Both the position numbers and the translations under genes were made by a program. A DNA stretch of 55,715 nt from Brenneria bubanii (GTDB lineage: Bacteria; Pseudomonadota; Gammaproteobacteria; Enterobacterales; Enterobacteriaceae): contig NZ_JAKMAJ010000019.1 in NCBI RefSeq assembly GCF_022378355.1, positions 1 through 55,715 of the forward strand. Reading direction: 5' to 3'. Within the stretch, counting starts at the first letter, position 1. Each line of letters opens with the position of its first letter. The notes beneath the pieces were generated by a model. The model was given only the letters and a program-made list of their open reading frames with translations, had not been told where the DNA came from and did not search any database. This document shows, in pieces, positions 9,143 through 20,289 of the stretch.

Positions 9143-9631
9143 GTGAGTATGGATGTGTTTCTGGCGGCGGTAGCACAGGGTGATGAAGGCTTCATTCCTT
9201 TAGCCGCGGTGGAGTCCGCTTTTCATCATGCCATTACTCTGCGGGAGGTCGCCGACAATAAATGTACGTTGTTATTGGAATATCCCAATCCTGACGCCGG
9301 AAAACAAATAGCCTGGCCTGATGGCTCGACGGCCACCGTTAGCGACGTCGATACCCTGGATATTACGATTAAGCTGGTGTCGAACGGCAAAGAACCGATG
9401 ACCAATGGGTTTGGCATCAATCGTCCCCCTCACCACGCCCTTTTCTGGCAAAGCCTGTATCAAATACTGGAAACCACCCACACGGCCTTTTTTTGGCCCG
9501 GTAATGGCGATAATTTAATTGTCGGACAGCAAGAAACCATTCCACATCTACCTGAATCCATGATAAATGCCTTGGGCGCGCCTTACGTCGTATCAAACTA
9601 TCAACAAATTACCGAGCGAATGCGCGGCTAA
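9143..9631 (+). CDS. Hypothetical protein, cytoplasmic
   Basis: 162 residues if started at GTG 9143 (MSMDVFLAAV), where GAGG at 9130-9133 is 9 bp upstream; ATG 9134 and ATG 9149 are alternatives. No signal peptide or membrane segment. I do not recognise the family. The compact acidic make-up, the Gly-rich turn WPGNGDNLIVG and the adjacency to a DUF1266 gene recall small immunity-like or accessory proteins, but that is only an impression. Confidence 0.6.
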   Translation: MSMDVFLAAVAQGDEGFIPLAAVESAFHHAITLREVADNKCTLLLEYPNPDAGKQIAWPDGSTATVSDVDTLDITIKLVSNGKEPMTNGFGINRPPHHALFWQSLYQILETTHTAFFWPGNGDNLIVGQQETIPHLPESMINALGAPYVVSNYQQITERMRG

Positions 9632-9667
9632 AATAGCTTGCCTGCGCCATTGCTGATTGAGCTGCCT

Positions 9668-9700
9668 CTCGCTTTCGTTGATTGATTTCTTGAAAGCGAG
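9668..9700. repeat. Inverted repeat between convergent genes
   Basis: CTCGCTTTC / GAAAGCGAG, 9-bp perfect stem with a 15-nt loop, between the hypothetical gene and nrdF. It could help end transcription from either side, but no T-run is present. Confidence 0.4.
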
Positions 9701-9792
9701 CAGGGCGCCGAATCAGCTGCCGATCATCGTTTACCGACATCAGTGCTTTGCTGCGGTTTTGGGCGTACTTGAGCCCTTACACGGTGCTCAGG

Positions 9793-10779
<987 letters not shown>

Positions 10780-12930
10780 TTATAACGCACAGGACACGCA
10801 GCCCTGAACCTCGGTGCCTTCCAATGCCATCTGCCGTATACGAATGTAGTAAATGGTCTTGATGCCTTTTTTCCAGGCATAAATTTGCGCTTTGTTGATA
10901 TCGCGCGTCGTGGCGGTATCACGGAAAAACAGCGTTAGCGATAATCCCTGGTCGACATGCTGGGTCGCCGCCGCATAGGTATCGATGATCTTCTGCGGCC
11001 CGACCTCGTAGGCATCCTGATAATATTCCAGGTTGTCGTTGGTCATGTAGGGGGCAGGGTAGTAGACCCGGCCGATTTTGCCCTCTTTGCGGATTTCAAT
11101 CCGCGACACGATCGGGTGGATGCTCGATGTGGAGTGATTGATATAAGAAATTGAGCCGGTCGGCGGCACCGCCTGCAAATTCTGGTTATAGATGCCATGC
11201 GCCATCACTGAATCGCGCAATGCGGTCCAGTCCTGCTGCGTGGGGAGCGTTATTCCCGCCTGCGCAAACAGTTCTCGCGTCCGTTCCGTCGTCGGTTCCC
11301 ACGAATGTTCAACGTATTTATCGAAGTACTCTCCCGACGCATATTTCGAGTTTTCGAATCCCTTAAAGGATTGAGCACGCTCAATGGCCAGTTGATTCGA
11401 CGCCCGCAGCGCATGATAGGCAACGGCGTAGAAGTAGATATTGGTAAAATCGATCGCTTCTTCGGATCCGTAAAAGATTCTCTCGCGGGCCAAATAGCCG
11501 TGCAGATTCATCTGACCAAGGCCGATGGCGTGGGATTCATCATTGCCTTTTTCAATCGACGGCACGGAGCGGATGTGGCTCATATCGGAGACGGCGGTCA
11601 GCGCCCGGATCGCCATTTCCACGGTGAGGCCGAAATCCGGCGACGCCATCGCCTTGGCGATATTCAGCGAGCCAAGGTTGCAGGAAATATCTTTCCCGGT
11701 GCGGCGATAGCCTAAGTCCTCATCGTATTGACTGGCGTCGTTGACCTGCAGGATTTCAGAACACAGGTTGCTCATGTTGATGCGGCCCTGAATCGGGTTG
11801 GCGCGGTTGACCGTATCTTCAAACATCATATAGGGGTAACCGGACTCAAACTGGATCTCGGCCAGGATCTGGAAGAACTCACGAGCCTTGATCTGCGACT
11901 TGCGGATGCGCTTGTCGTCGACCATTTCCTGGTATTTTTCCGTGACGCTGATTTCCGACAGTGGTACGCCGTAAACCTGTTCGACATCGTAAGGCGAGAA
12001 TAGGTACATCACCTGATTGTTTTTTGCCAGTTGAAAGGTGATATCCGGAATGACCACGCCGAGCGATAGCGTTTTTATACGGATTTTTTCATCGGCGTTT
12101 TCCCGTTTGGTATCCAGAAAACGCAGAATGTCGGGATGATGCGCGTTAAGGTACACGGCCCCCGCGCCTTGTCGCGCGCCTAATTGGTTGGCATAGGAGA
12201 ATGCGTCCTCCAGCATCTTCATTACCGGTATGATGCCGGATGACTGATTTTCTATGCGTTTTATCGGCGCGCCGGTTTCGCGGATGTTGGTGAGCATGAA
12301 GGCGACGCCGCCGCCGCGTTTGGAGAGCTGTAGCGCCGAGTTAATGGCGCGGCCGATCGACTCCATATTGTCTTCAATACGCAGCAGAAAGCAGGATACC
12401 AGTTCGCCGCGCTGCTTTTTCCCGCAGTTGAGGAACGTGGGCGTGGCGGGTTGAAAACGGCCGCTGATGATCTCTTCGACCAGCGCGCCGGCGAGTTCGG
12501 CGTTGCCGGCCGCCAAGGTGAGCGCCACCATGCAGACGCGGTCTTCGTAACGCTCCAGATAACGTTTGCCGTCAAAGGTCTTGAGCGTGTAGCCGGTGTA
12601 ATACTTGAACGCGCCAAGGAAGGTTTGAAAGCGGAACTTATGGCTGTAGGCCTGCTGAAAAAGGCGCTTGATAACGCTGAAGGCGTATTGGTCCAGGACG
12701 CCGACTTCGTAGTAGCCCTCTTCCACCAGATAGCGCAGTTTTTCTTCCAGATTATGAAAGAATACGGTGTTCTGATTGACGTGTTGTAAAAAATAGCGCC
12801 GCGCCGCCAGCTTATCCTGTTCGAACTGGATGTGCCCCTCTGCGTCGTAGAGATTCAGCATGGCGTTCAGCGCATGGTAATCCAGCTCCGTGCTGGCTGG
12901 TTTTGTGATCACGGATTCTGTCGTTGCCAA
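10780..12930 (-). CDS. nrdE: Ribonucleotide reductase class Ib, alpha subunit
   Basis: 716 residues. Reduces ribonucleoside diphosphates to deoxyribonucleotides. Active-site features seen: [17 protein letters not shown] with an active-site Cys, SNLCSEILQ (finger-loop Cys), [15 protein letters not shown] and the C-terminal redox pair GCVSCAL that receives electrons from NrdH. No N-terminal ATP-cone, as expected for class Ib. The start MATTE is a TTG codon at 12930, matching E. coli NrdE's MATT start, with AAGGGAG 10 bp upstream; it overlaps the end of nrdI by 22 bp. Confidence 0.97.
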   Translation of the reverse strand: MATTESVITKPASTELDYHALNAMLNLYDAEGHIQFEQDKLAARRYFLQHVNQNTVFFHNLEEKLRYLVEEGYYEVGVLDQYAFSVIKRLFQQAYSHKFRFQTFLGAFKYYTGYTLKTFDGKRYLERYEDRVCMVALTLAAGNAELAGALVEEIISGRFQPATPTFLNCGKKQRGELVSCFLLRIEDNMESIGRAINSALQLSKRGGGVAFMLTNIRETGAPIKRIENQSSGIIPVMKMLEDAFSYANQLGARQGAGAVYLNAHHPDILRFLDTKRENADEKIRIKTLSLGVVIPDITFQLAKNNQVMYLFSPYDVEQVYGVPLSEISVTEKYQEMVDDKRIRKSQIKAREFFQILAEIQFESGYPYMMFEDTVNRANPIQGRINMSNLCSEILQVNDASQYDEDLGYRRTGKDISCNLGSLNIAKAMASPDFGLTVEMAIRALTAVSDMSHIRSVPSIEKGNDESHAIGLGQMNLHGYLARERIFYGSEEAIDFTNIYFYAVAYHALRASNQLAIERAQSFKGFENSKYASGEYFDKYVEHSWEPTTERTRELFAQAGITLPTQQDWTALRDSVMAHGIYNQNLQAVPPTGSISYINHSTSSIHPIVSRIEIRKEGKIGRVYYPAPYMTNDNLEYYQDAYEVGPQKIIDTYAAATQHVDQGLSLTLFFRDTATTRDINKAQIYAWKKGIKTIYYIRIRQMALEGTEVQGCVSCAL

Positions 12931-13316
12931 AATTCAATTACTCCCTTACGCACGTTTTCAACGTCTTCGGCCGTACCCAGTAACTCGAAGCGATACAAGT
13001 AGGGCACCTGGCACTTTTGCGCGATGATATCGCCGGCGATGCAGTACGCCATCCCAAAGTTCATGTTGCCCGCCGCGATTACGCCCCGCAGCCGGTCGCG
13101 GTTTTGCCGCTGGTTGAGAAAATGGATCACCTGTCGGGGAACGGCGCCTTTGGCGCCGCCTCCGCCATAGCTGGGGACCACCAGAATATAAGGTTGATCC
13201 ATTTTCAGAACCGGCTGGTCAATCGCCAGCGGAATACGCAGGGCCGGCAGTCCGACCCTGGCGATGAAGCGATGGGTGTTTTCCGACTGGCTGGAGAAGT
13301 AGACCAGCGGGTTCAT
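12909..13316 (-). CDS. nrdI: Flavodoxin-like NrdI, class Ib RNR maturation
   Basis: 135 residues. FMN protein that supplies the oxidant for assembling the Mn(III)2-tyrosyl radical of NrdF. Begins with [12 protein letters not shown], the phosphate-binding loop, and has [14 protein letters not shown] and [11 protein letters not shown] for the FMN ring. Eight bp follow the nrdH stop, and the 3' end overlaps nrdE, so translation is probably coupled. Confidence 0.96.
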   Translation of the reverse strand: MNPLVYFSSQSENTHRFIARVGLPALRIPLAIDQPVLKMDQPYILVVPSYGGGGAKGAVPRQVIHFLNQRQNRDRLRGVIAAGNMNFGMAYCIAGDIIAQKCQVPYLYRFELLGTAEDVENVRKGVIEFWQRQNP

Positions 13317-13324
13317 CTGGCCCC

Positions 13325-13561
13325 CTAAGACGCTTGTAATTGAGTAAGGGTGCTGATTTTGTCCGGACGAAAGCCGCTCCAGTGATCATTCGCGGTCATC
13401 ACCACCGGCACTTGCTGATAGCCCAGCGCTCTTACCTGCCGCAATGCCTGCTCATCTTCTGTTAGGTCCACCAGTTGATAGTCGATACCCTGCTTATCCA
13501 GTGCGCGGCATGTCGCGTTGCATTGAACACAATCTGGCTTTGTGAAAATAGTAATACGCAT
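13325..13561 (-). CDS. nrdH: Glutaredoxin-like NrdH redoxin
   Basis: 78 residues. Electron donor for NrdEF, itself reduced by thioredoxin reductase. The redox motif is CVQC at residues 11-14, followed by the typical [10 protein letters not shown] cis-Pro loop and the C-terminal WSGFRPDKI. First gene of the operon. Confidence 0.96.
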   Translation of the reverse strand: MRITIFTKPDCVQCNATCRALDKQGIDYQLVDLTEDEQALRQVRALGYQQVPVVMTANDHWSGFRPDKISTLTQLQAS

Positions 13562-13674
13562 GATTCGTATTTACCCTATAACTTGAAAGAAGTAGGTCGA
13601 AACGGTTATGTTGCCGGTTTTTTGCTTCTAACCGATCCCCGGAGTAGCCATTGCCTGTTGGTGGCTACCATCTA

Positions 13675-13721
13675 GATACTAGATGTAGGTATTTTAAATT
13701 TCAACCATACAATATATAGGA
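13675..13721 (-). promoter_or_regulatory. Pair of candidate NrdR boxes upstream of nrdH
   Basis: Read on the minus strand, TCCTATATATTGTATG (13706-13721) closely resembles the known NrdR box (ACACwATATATwGTGT type), and ACCTACATCTAGTATC (13675-13690) is a weaker second box. The centres lie 31 bp apart, three helical turns, the arrangement typical of NrdR-repressed nrd operons. The site is about 115-160 bp before the nrdH start. Confidence 0.65.
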
Positions 13722-13867
13722 AATATGCGAAAATTTAGCTAACGGGGATTTAACCCAGACGCCGCAAGGGAAAAACGAAAATCAAGGAAAAAATTTTCTT
13801 TCGCCGATGAGAAAATATGCGTATTTTTCGGCTGATTTTATTCAATTCAGGTCGACGGCATGGATGA

Positions 13868-13891
13868 GGAAAAAGGGAGCTGGCGCTCCCT
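13868..13891 (-). terminator. Terminator of speE-speD
   Basis: On the minus strand a 7-bp stem AGGGAGC / GCTCCCT with a 4-nt loop is followed by TTTTCC. The rest of 13562-13946 outside this and the NrdR boxes holds the nrdH leader and shows no gene. Confidence 0.75.
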
Positions 13892-13946
13892 CAGACTGAT
13901 GACGACATCGCTTCGCCGGTAAACGCTGTCTCTGTTGCTAAAAGCA

Positions 13947-14741
13947 TCACAATATCGGCAGGTTTCTGCCGTAATAAATTTCCTGCATCTCGTGATACAG
14001 CAGATCGGTGATTCGCTTACGTTCCTCCGCGCTTAATTTGCTGGGATCAACGTTGAACAGATAATGTTTAAGATCGAAGTCTTTTAGTAACATCTTGGTA
14101 TGAAACATATTTTCCTGGTAGACGTTCACGTCCATCAGGTGATACAGCGATTTCATGTCTTCCGACATAAAGTTCTGGATCGAGTTGATCTTGTGATCAA
14201 TGAAATGTTTTACGCCGTTAATATCGCGGGTAAATCCGCGCACGCGATAATCAATGGTGACGATATCCGATTCCAACTGGTGAATTAAATAGTTCAGCGC
14301 CTTCAGCGGCGAGATGACGCCGCAGGTCGACACTTCGATGTCGGCGCGAAAGGTGCATAAGCCCACATCAGGATGGCTTTCCGGATAGGTATGTACGCAA
14401 ATGTGGCTTTTATCCAGGTGGGCGACCACGGCGTTAGGCAATGGCCCCGGCAGCTCCGAGTTATCGACGTCGCGCGGATCCATCGGTTCTTCACTCACCA
14501 ATATGGTCACGCTGGCGCCCTGCGGCTCGTAATCCTGACGGGCGATATTAAGAATATTGGCGCCGATGATTGAGCAGGTTTCGCTAAGAATTTCGGTCAA
14601 GCGATTGGCGTTATACTGTTCATCAATATAGGCGATGTAACCATCACGGTCATCGGCAGTTCTGGTGTAACAGATATCGTAGATACAAAAACTCAGGCTT
14701 TTGGTCAGATTATTAAAGCCGTGTAGTTTTAGCTTGTGCAA
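13947..14741 (-). CDS. speD: S-adenosylmethionine decarboxylase proenzyme
   Basis: 264 residues, the E. coli length class (group 1A). Makes decarboxylated SAM, the aminopropyl donor for spermidine. The self-cleavage site is [14 protein letters not shown]: cleavage before the Ser (about residue 112) yields the beta chain and the pyruvoyl cofactor on the alpha chain. Downstream of speE by 29 bp, so the pair is one operon, as in E. coli. Confidence 0.97.
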   Translation of the reverse strand: MHKLKLHGFNNLTKSLSFCIYDICYTRTADDRDGYIAYIDEQYNANRLTEILSETCSIIGANILNIARQDYEPQGASVTILVSEEPMDPRDVDNSELPGPLPNAVVAHLDKSHICVHTYPESHPDVGLCTFRADIEVSTCGVISPLKALNYLIHQLESDIVTIDYRVRGFTRDINGVKHFIDHKINSIQNFMSEDMKSLYHLMDVNVYQENMFHTKMLLKDFDLKHYLFNVDPSKLSAEERKRITDLLYHEMQEIYYGRNLPIL

Positions 14742-14770
14742 TTTAAGTCACCCCCTTATGGATGCGGTAA

Positions 14771-15634
<864 letters not shown>

Positions 15635-15742
15635 GTTCGGGCTTCCTCCGCGATAGCAGCCATGAAAATTGGCGCGTCATGATAGCTAACTCTTGCCGTG
15701 CTTGCACGGTCAAATTTAAATCAGCGCGGAGGAAGAGGACGA

Positions 15743-16090
15743 TTATTTGGCGAAGGCGAGTAAACCGACAGAGCCACGGGCCAGAGACTGACATTTTTTG
15801 GGCGTCGGGATAGCGATTTTACTGAGGTCGCGATAACTCTCCTCGCCAAGCTCAGTCATGTTATATGCCCCGTAATTAGTGAGATCCCAGCGATTTTGCT
15901 GGGCGAATGTCAGTAATGCCTGACGAATTTGCTCGTTGGGTAAATCCTGATAGCCGCAGTTGTTCTTCAGATAAACAAAAACCGCCGTCAGGTCGGCGAG
16001 ATCTTCCGCTTCAAATTCGTTCAGTGCTTTACTGGCGGAGGAGAAGCTCATCAAACTCATCAAGAGCAGCACCAGCGCAGGGTTTTTCAT
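15743..16090 (-). CDS. yacC: YacC family small exported protein
   Basis: 115 residues from ATG 16090 (GAG 7 bp upstream). An N-terminal signal peptide (hydrophobic core ALVLLLMSLMSF) precedes a mature part close to E. coli YacC: EAEDLADLTAVFVYLKNNCG and the second Cys in KKCQSLARGS, which could form a disulphide. Related to pilotin-like (PulS/OutS) proteins by family lore; function unproven. Upstream of speE, as in E. coli. Confidence 0.9.
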   Translation of the reverse strand: MKNPALVLLLMSLMSFSSASKALNEFEAEDLADLTAVFVYLKNNCGYQDLPNEQIRQALLTFAQQNRWDLTNYGAYNMTELGEESYRDLSKIAIPTPKKCQSLARGSVGLLAFAK

Positions 16091-16298
16091 GATTAAACTC
16101 ACATCGGTTGTTGTCAGAAGACGTTACCACAAGTGTAGATAATCTGACTAAATTTTCTTGTTTTAGGCGCTTTCCCTATTTTAAGGAACCTGGGTTTCCT
16201 TTCCATTGAAAAAAATCGCCACGGCGAATCGGCAGGCTTTGCGGCTGATTGATTAAGGTTACGTTTGATCTGTCCATGATCCTCTGATATTCAGGTAA

Positions 16299-16447
16299 TA
16301 TACCCACTAGATTTCGAGTGGCATCAACAGGGCGACCGCATGACGAATTCGTCGGAAGTCGATTTGAACGCGGCTTACAGCGGTCGGATATGCGTCAGGT
16401 AATCGAAGTACGCCGGCGCAGATGCAGCTTGAGAGATGGAGGGGATA
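16299..16447. repeat. Dispersed intergenic repeat, copy 1 (149 bp)
   Basis: Starts TATACCCACTAGATTTCGAGTGGCA and ends GCAGCTTGAGAGATGGAGGGGATA (described in parts). Both ends match, in inverted orientation, the ends of the element at 22174-22290: the TATACCC + TTCGAGTtGCA end and the GCAGCTTGA(A/G) + GGG(G/T)ATA end. The middle is diverged. Its right edge supplies the GGAGGGG that precedes the downstream permease gene. The rest of 16103-16298 is non-coding with nothing notable. Confidence 0.65.
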
Positions 16448-16457
16448 GCATAAATTC

Positions 16458-18161
16458 ATGCCCGCAAGACATGCATTGTTCGTTGTTTCGGGCGTTTTTT
16501 ACGGGTGGTATGGCATAAAAGTGGCGAATTCGAAGGGGTTGAGCATCTGGCGCTGGCGCGCGGGGAGTAGGCTATGTACAGGATTGCTGCTGTTGCCGAT
16601 AGCCACCATCTTTTTGCAGGCGGTTTTCGCCGGGGGCGATGGTTTTATCCCTCTTTGGCAATCCCTGTTGCCAACCTGCATTCTCAACTCGCTGGGGCTG
16701 ACGGTAGGGACGGTGTCGCTGAGTCTGGCATTCGGCCTGCCCGCCGCCTGGCTGATGACGATGTATCGTTTTCCCGGTCAGCGCCTGTTGCAGTGGGCGC
16801 TCTGCCTGCCGTTGGCGATGCCGCCCTATCTGGTCGCGTATATTTATACCGATCTGCTGGACTATGCCGGTCCGGTGCAAAGCCGGCTGCGTCAGATATT
16901 CTCCCTGTACAGCGCCGCTGATTACTGGTTCCCGTCCATTCGTTCGCTTGGCGGCGCCTGCATGGTTCTGGCGCTGGCGCTCTATCCGTATGTTTATCTG
17001 CTGGCTCGTAAGGCGCTGGCGGCGCAATCGGCAGCGTTACTACACTCTGCCCGTTTGCTGAATCATTCCGCCAACAGGGCTCTCTGGCGCATCGTTTTTC
17101 CTCTGGCGATGCCGGCTATCGCCATTGGTGCATCGCTGGTGGCGCTGGAAGCGCTGGGGGATTTCGGCACCGTCTCTTATTTGGCTCAGTCGACCTTGAC
17201 CACCGCGGTTTACGATTCCTGGCTGGGTCATGGCGATCTTGGCGCCGCCGCGCGGATTTCCGCCTTGATACTGCTGTTTATCTTTTTTATCGCCATGGCC
17301 GCGTTTTACAGTCGGCGCCGTCAGCAAATTTATCAACAAAATACCGGGCCGACGTGGGACGGCGTGCCGGTCCTGTCGGGAATATATAAAATACTGGCGC
17401 AGGGATATTGCTGGGCGCTGATTCTGCTGGCGATGGGTATTCCCTGTATGATGTTGATCGACTGGAGCCTGCGTTATTTTACCCGCGCCTGGGACGGCGC
17501 TTTTTGGCATTACGCATTGAATAGCATACTGGTTTCTTCTCTGGCCGTTGGTATGACGCTGTTGGTTTCTCTGGCGCTGCTGTTTTATTCCCGCCTGAGC
17601 AATCAGCGTTCGGCGACGACGATGTTGCGCCTTGTCAGCCAGGGATATGCGCTACCCGGCGCGGTGCTGGCGATCGGGTTGCTGATTGCGCTGAGCGCGT
17701 TCGACTACGGCGTGAATTCATTGGCGCGAGTTTTATCGCTGCCTGTCGCCGGTCTGTTGTTTTGCGCTTCGATCATTGCGCTGGTGTTGGCATACAGCGT
17801 GCGCTTCTGCGTCATCATGATCGACAGTATTGACAGCCGCATGGCGAAAATTTCCCCCTCGCTGGATATGGCCTGCCGGATGTTGGGAAACTCGCCCAGT
17901 CAGCTGTTGCGGCGCGTACACTGGCCTTTGCTGCGGCAGGGCGTCCTGGCGGGCATGCCGATAGTCTTTATCGAAAGTATGAAAGAGCTGAACGCCTCCC
18001 TGCTGCTGAAACCTTTCAATTTCGAAACCCTGACTACCTACGTATTTACTTCCATCTCTCACGATCAGTTGGAACAGGCCGCGTTGCCGGCAATGGTTCT
18101 GGTGCTGGTCGGACTGCTCCCTGTGATTTGGCTGCATGCTGTATTGGAAAACAAAAAATGA
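16458..18161 (+). CDS. Iron(III)-type ABC transporter, two-domain permease
   Basis: 567 residues, two fused permease halves with about 12 membrane segments, as in SfuB/FbpB ferric permeases. Each half has an EAA-type loop that contacts the ATPase: EALGDFGTVSYL (about residue 230) and ESMKELNASLLL (about residue 510). The product would bring ferric iron or a similar ligand across the inner membrane. Start uncertain: ATG 16458 is 13 bp after GGAGGGG; GTG 16521 gives a more family-like N-terminus but no ribosome site. No gene for a periplasmic binding protein is found upstream, where one is expected. Confidence 0.82.
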   Translation: MPARHALFVVSGVFYGWYGIKVANSKGLSIWRWRAGSRLCTGLLLLPIATIFLQAVFAGGDGFIPLWQSLLPTCILNSLGLTVGTVSLSLAFGLPAAWLMTMYRFPGQRLLQWALCLPLAMPPYLVAYIYTDLLDYAGPVQSRLRQIFSLYSAADYWFPSIRSLGGACMVLALALYPYVYLLARKALAAQSAALLHSARLLNHSANRALWRIVFPLAMPAIAIGASLVALEALGDFGTVSYLAQSTLTTAVYDSWLGHGDLGAAARISALILLFIFFIAMAAFYSRRRQQIYQQNTGPTWDGVPVLSGIYKILAQGYCWALILLAMGIPCMMLIDWSLRYFTRAWDGAFWHYALNSILVSSLAVGMTLLVSLALLFYSRLSNQRSATTMLRLVSQGYALPGAVLAIGLLIALSAFDYGVNSLARVLSLPVAGLLFCASIIALVLAYSVRFCVIMIDSIDSRMAKISPSLDMACRMLGNSPSQLLRRVHWPLLRQGVLAGMPIVFIESMKELNASLLLKPFNFETLTTYVFTSISHDQLEQAALPAMVLVLVGLLPVIWLHAVLENKK

Positions 18162-19204
18162 TCGACTCGCCCGATATACTGACCATTGAACGCGTTACTT
18201 GCCGCTACCCGCAGCATAATGTGTTGAATAATTTCTCCCTGTCGGCGCGAGAGCGTGAGATTGTCTGTTTGCTGGGCGCCAGCGGCTGCGGAAAAACCAC
18301 GCTATTAAAGGCCGTGGCCGGTTTGATCCCCATCGACGAAGGGACAATCGCCATCGCGGGCCAGGTCGTCGGCGACGCTCAGATTCAGATGCCGCCGGAG
18401 TTGCGCCAGGTGGGAATGATCTTTCAGGACTACGCGTTATTTCCCCATTTAACGGTGGCGGAAAATATCGCTTTCGGTTTGGATCAGCAACCGTCGGACG
18501 CCATTGCTGCGACGGTTGCCGAGATGATTGCGCTATTCAAGCTGGAAGGGCTTGATGCCAGTTATCCGCACCAGCTGTCTGGCGCGCAGCAGCAGGGGGT
18601 GGCGATAGCCAGAACATTGGCCTGTCAGCCGAAGATCCTGTTGCTGGATGAACCGTTTTCCAATCTCGATAATCAGGTTCGTTATCGTCTGATTAATGAG
18701 TTGCGGCGCATACTTAAGCTGCAACCGATCGTGACGATAGTCGTGACGCACAATAAGGATGAAGCCTTTGCGTTTGCCGATAGGCTGGCGGTGATGGATA
18801 ACGGCGGCATCGTGCAGGAAGGCTATCCGGCGACGCTGTATCAGCAGCCGAACAGCCGTTTTATCGCGGATTGTCTGGGCAGCAGCAACTATCTCCCGGT
18901 CACCATCCTGAGCGATCATCAGTGGCATAGTCTCTTTGGCGATCACACCACCAAACATGCGCATGGTCAACCTATCGGCTCCCGGTGCGACTGGCTTATT
19001 CGGCCGCACGATATTGCACTGGCGCTTGATCCCGACGGCGGCGCGGAGATTGAGGATCGCATCTTTATGGGAACGTCGAACCACTACCGTATCCGGCTGG
19101 ACGATCAGGTTATACAGGTGCAAAGCAGCATATGGTTCGAACCGGGACAACGGGTCAGGTTAAGCATAAAGAATCAACAACCCATCCTGTTTCCCGGTTC
19201 ATAG
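18158..19204 (+). CDS. Iron(III)-type ABC transporter, ATP-binding protein
   Basis: 348 residues from ATG 18158, which overlaps the permease stop (ATGA), indicating coupled translation. Walker A GASGCGKTT at about residues 40-48, Q-loop MIFQDYALFPHLTVAENI, Walker [14 protein letters not shown]-loop VVTHNKDEAFAFADR, and a C-terminal TOBE-like regulatory region. The signature motif reads LSGAQQQGVAIAR where LSGGQQQRVALAR is usual: the second Gly is Ala and the following Arg is Gly. This may weaken ATPase function. Confidence 0.85.
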   Translation: MIDSPDILTIERVTCRYPQHNVLNNFSLSAREREIVCLLGASGCGKTTLLKAVAGLIPIDEGTIAIAGQVVGDAQIQMPPELRQVGMIFQDYALFPHLTVAENIAFGLDQQPSDAIAATVAEMIALFKLEGLDASYPHQLSGAQQQGVAIARTLACQPKILLLDEPFSNLDNQVRYRLINELRRILKLQPIVTIVVTHNKDEAFAFADRLAVMDNGGIVQEGYPATLYQQPNSRFIADCLGSSNYLPVTILSDHQWHSLFGDHTTKHAHGQPIGSRCDWLIRPHDIALALDPDGGAEIEDRIFMGTSNHYRIRLDDQVIQVQSSIWFEPGQRVRLSIKNQQPILFPGS

Positions 19205-19218
19205 CCACAGGCTTGTCT

Positions 19219-19605
19219 TTATAATCCGGCGGGTTTGGGAACCTCAATATATTCGCCGTTAATATTACGCTTGTAGTAGAAGCCGTTTTTGACGTAGAAA
19301 CGCTCGCCGTTCATATCCAGTACGGTCATTCCGCCTTGCGTCGTCGCGGTGGCGGCGGGCGGCGTATCGACGGCAATGTACTGGTCGTTCTGACGCTGAT
19401 AAAAAATGCCGTTTACCACGTAATAGGTCAAGCCGGCGATTAACACGGTTTCCACGCCATAAGGCAATCGATCAATCGGACCTGGTCCCGGACCCCAGCC
19501 CCAACCTCCCGGTCCCGGACCGCCAGGACCATGACCGGGATGGGCCATCGCGCTCAGTGGCAGCAGCAGACTTAACGCCACGAGGATCGTCAGTGATTTT
19601 TTCAT
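19219..19605 (-). CDS. Exported Gly-rich DUF6515-like protein
   Basis: 128 residues from ATG 19605 (GGAG 6 bp upstream). Clear signal peptide ending AMA. A Gly/Pro/His stretch at about residues 24-46 is followed by two repeats of a short motif, YYVVNGIFYQRQNDQYIAV and FYVKNGFYYKRNINGEYIEV, as in small periplasmic DUF6515-type proteins. Function unknown. Convergent with the ABC ATPase gene, 14 bp apart. Confidence 0.75.
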   Translation of the reverse strand: MKKSLTILVALSLLLPLSAMAHPGHGPGGPGPGGWGWGPGPGPIDRLPYGVETVLIAGLTYYVVNGIFYQRQNDQYIAVDTPPAATATTQGGMTVLDMNGERFYVKNGFYYKRNINGEYIEVPKPAGL

Positions 19606-19732
19606 ACCAAACTCCATACCGATCTTGTCTCAACGGATTTAAATCTGATGTTAACCCCGTCATTTTCTGGTTGCCGCCGCGCCGCTTTTTTGCAGCCCGG
19701 ATTATTCAGGGTATGCCTGCGAGCGGGTAACA

Positions 19733-20092
19733 TTATTTGTGCGCCGTCTGCTCCGGCTCTATCGGTGGGGCAGGCGGCAGCTCTCTTACCATTACCCTGA
19801 CCTCGTAATTTTTATCCGTCCCTTTGGGCGCATTGGCGACCAGTTTATTCAGCGCTTCCTCGGGGGTTCGCGTCTGAAGCGTCGCTTCATACAGCGGCGG
19901 CGGCGGAGGGAAGCCGGGACCGGCATGAGGGAACTGCGCCATTGGCATTGGCTGCCGTGGTTGTAGCGGTATGTCAGGGACGCCAGCGTCTGGTTTTGCC
20001 GCGTCATTAGGCGCGGCCCAGGTCGCGGCGCTCGCGGCTGAAAGCACGAACATGAGCGCAGCGATACCGGATAAGGTGGTCAGTTTTTTCAT
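19733..20092 (-). CDS. Exported Pro-rich small protein
   Basis: 119 residues. Signal peptide (MKKLTTLSGIAALMFVLS, cleavage near AWA-AP), then a proline-rich mature part with a run of Pro in GFPPPPPLYEA and a VRVMVRELPPAPP segment. No family recognised. Same strand as the Gly-rich exported protein 127 bp downstream, and possibly transcribed with it. Confidence 0.65.
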   Translation of the reverse strand: MKKLTTLSGIAALMFVLSAASAATWAAPNDAAKPDAGVPDIPLQPRQPMPMAQFPHAGPGFPPPPPLYEATLQTRTPEEALNKLVANAPKGTDKNYEVRVMVRELPPAPPIEPEQTAHK

Positions 20093-20289
20093 AACAGCCT
20101 CATTAATTGAGTTGCTCTCCGGCTATAAAAGACGCAATCAGACGATGCCGCAATCTGTTTTACGCAGATTTATTCCACCCTAACGCAATCTTGTCATTCG
20201 TTAACATTTATGGCGATGACCGCTGGCAGAGCGCGCCGCAAACGGGGGCTGACGGTGTGATGCACTTTCCCGTCATCGGTTCTATACCG

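Noticed and set aside
12251-12789. Several long open frames on the plus strand across nrdE (for example 11305-11715 and 12451-12789)
   Set aside because: They are antisense frames of the high-GC nrdE gene, with no ribosome sites or recognisable motifs.
13561-13620. Possible third copy of the dispersed repeat (TTTACCCTATAACTTGAAAG)
   Set aside because: Only a short, order-scrambled resemblance to one end; no partner end nearby.
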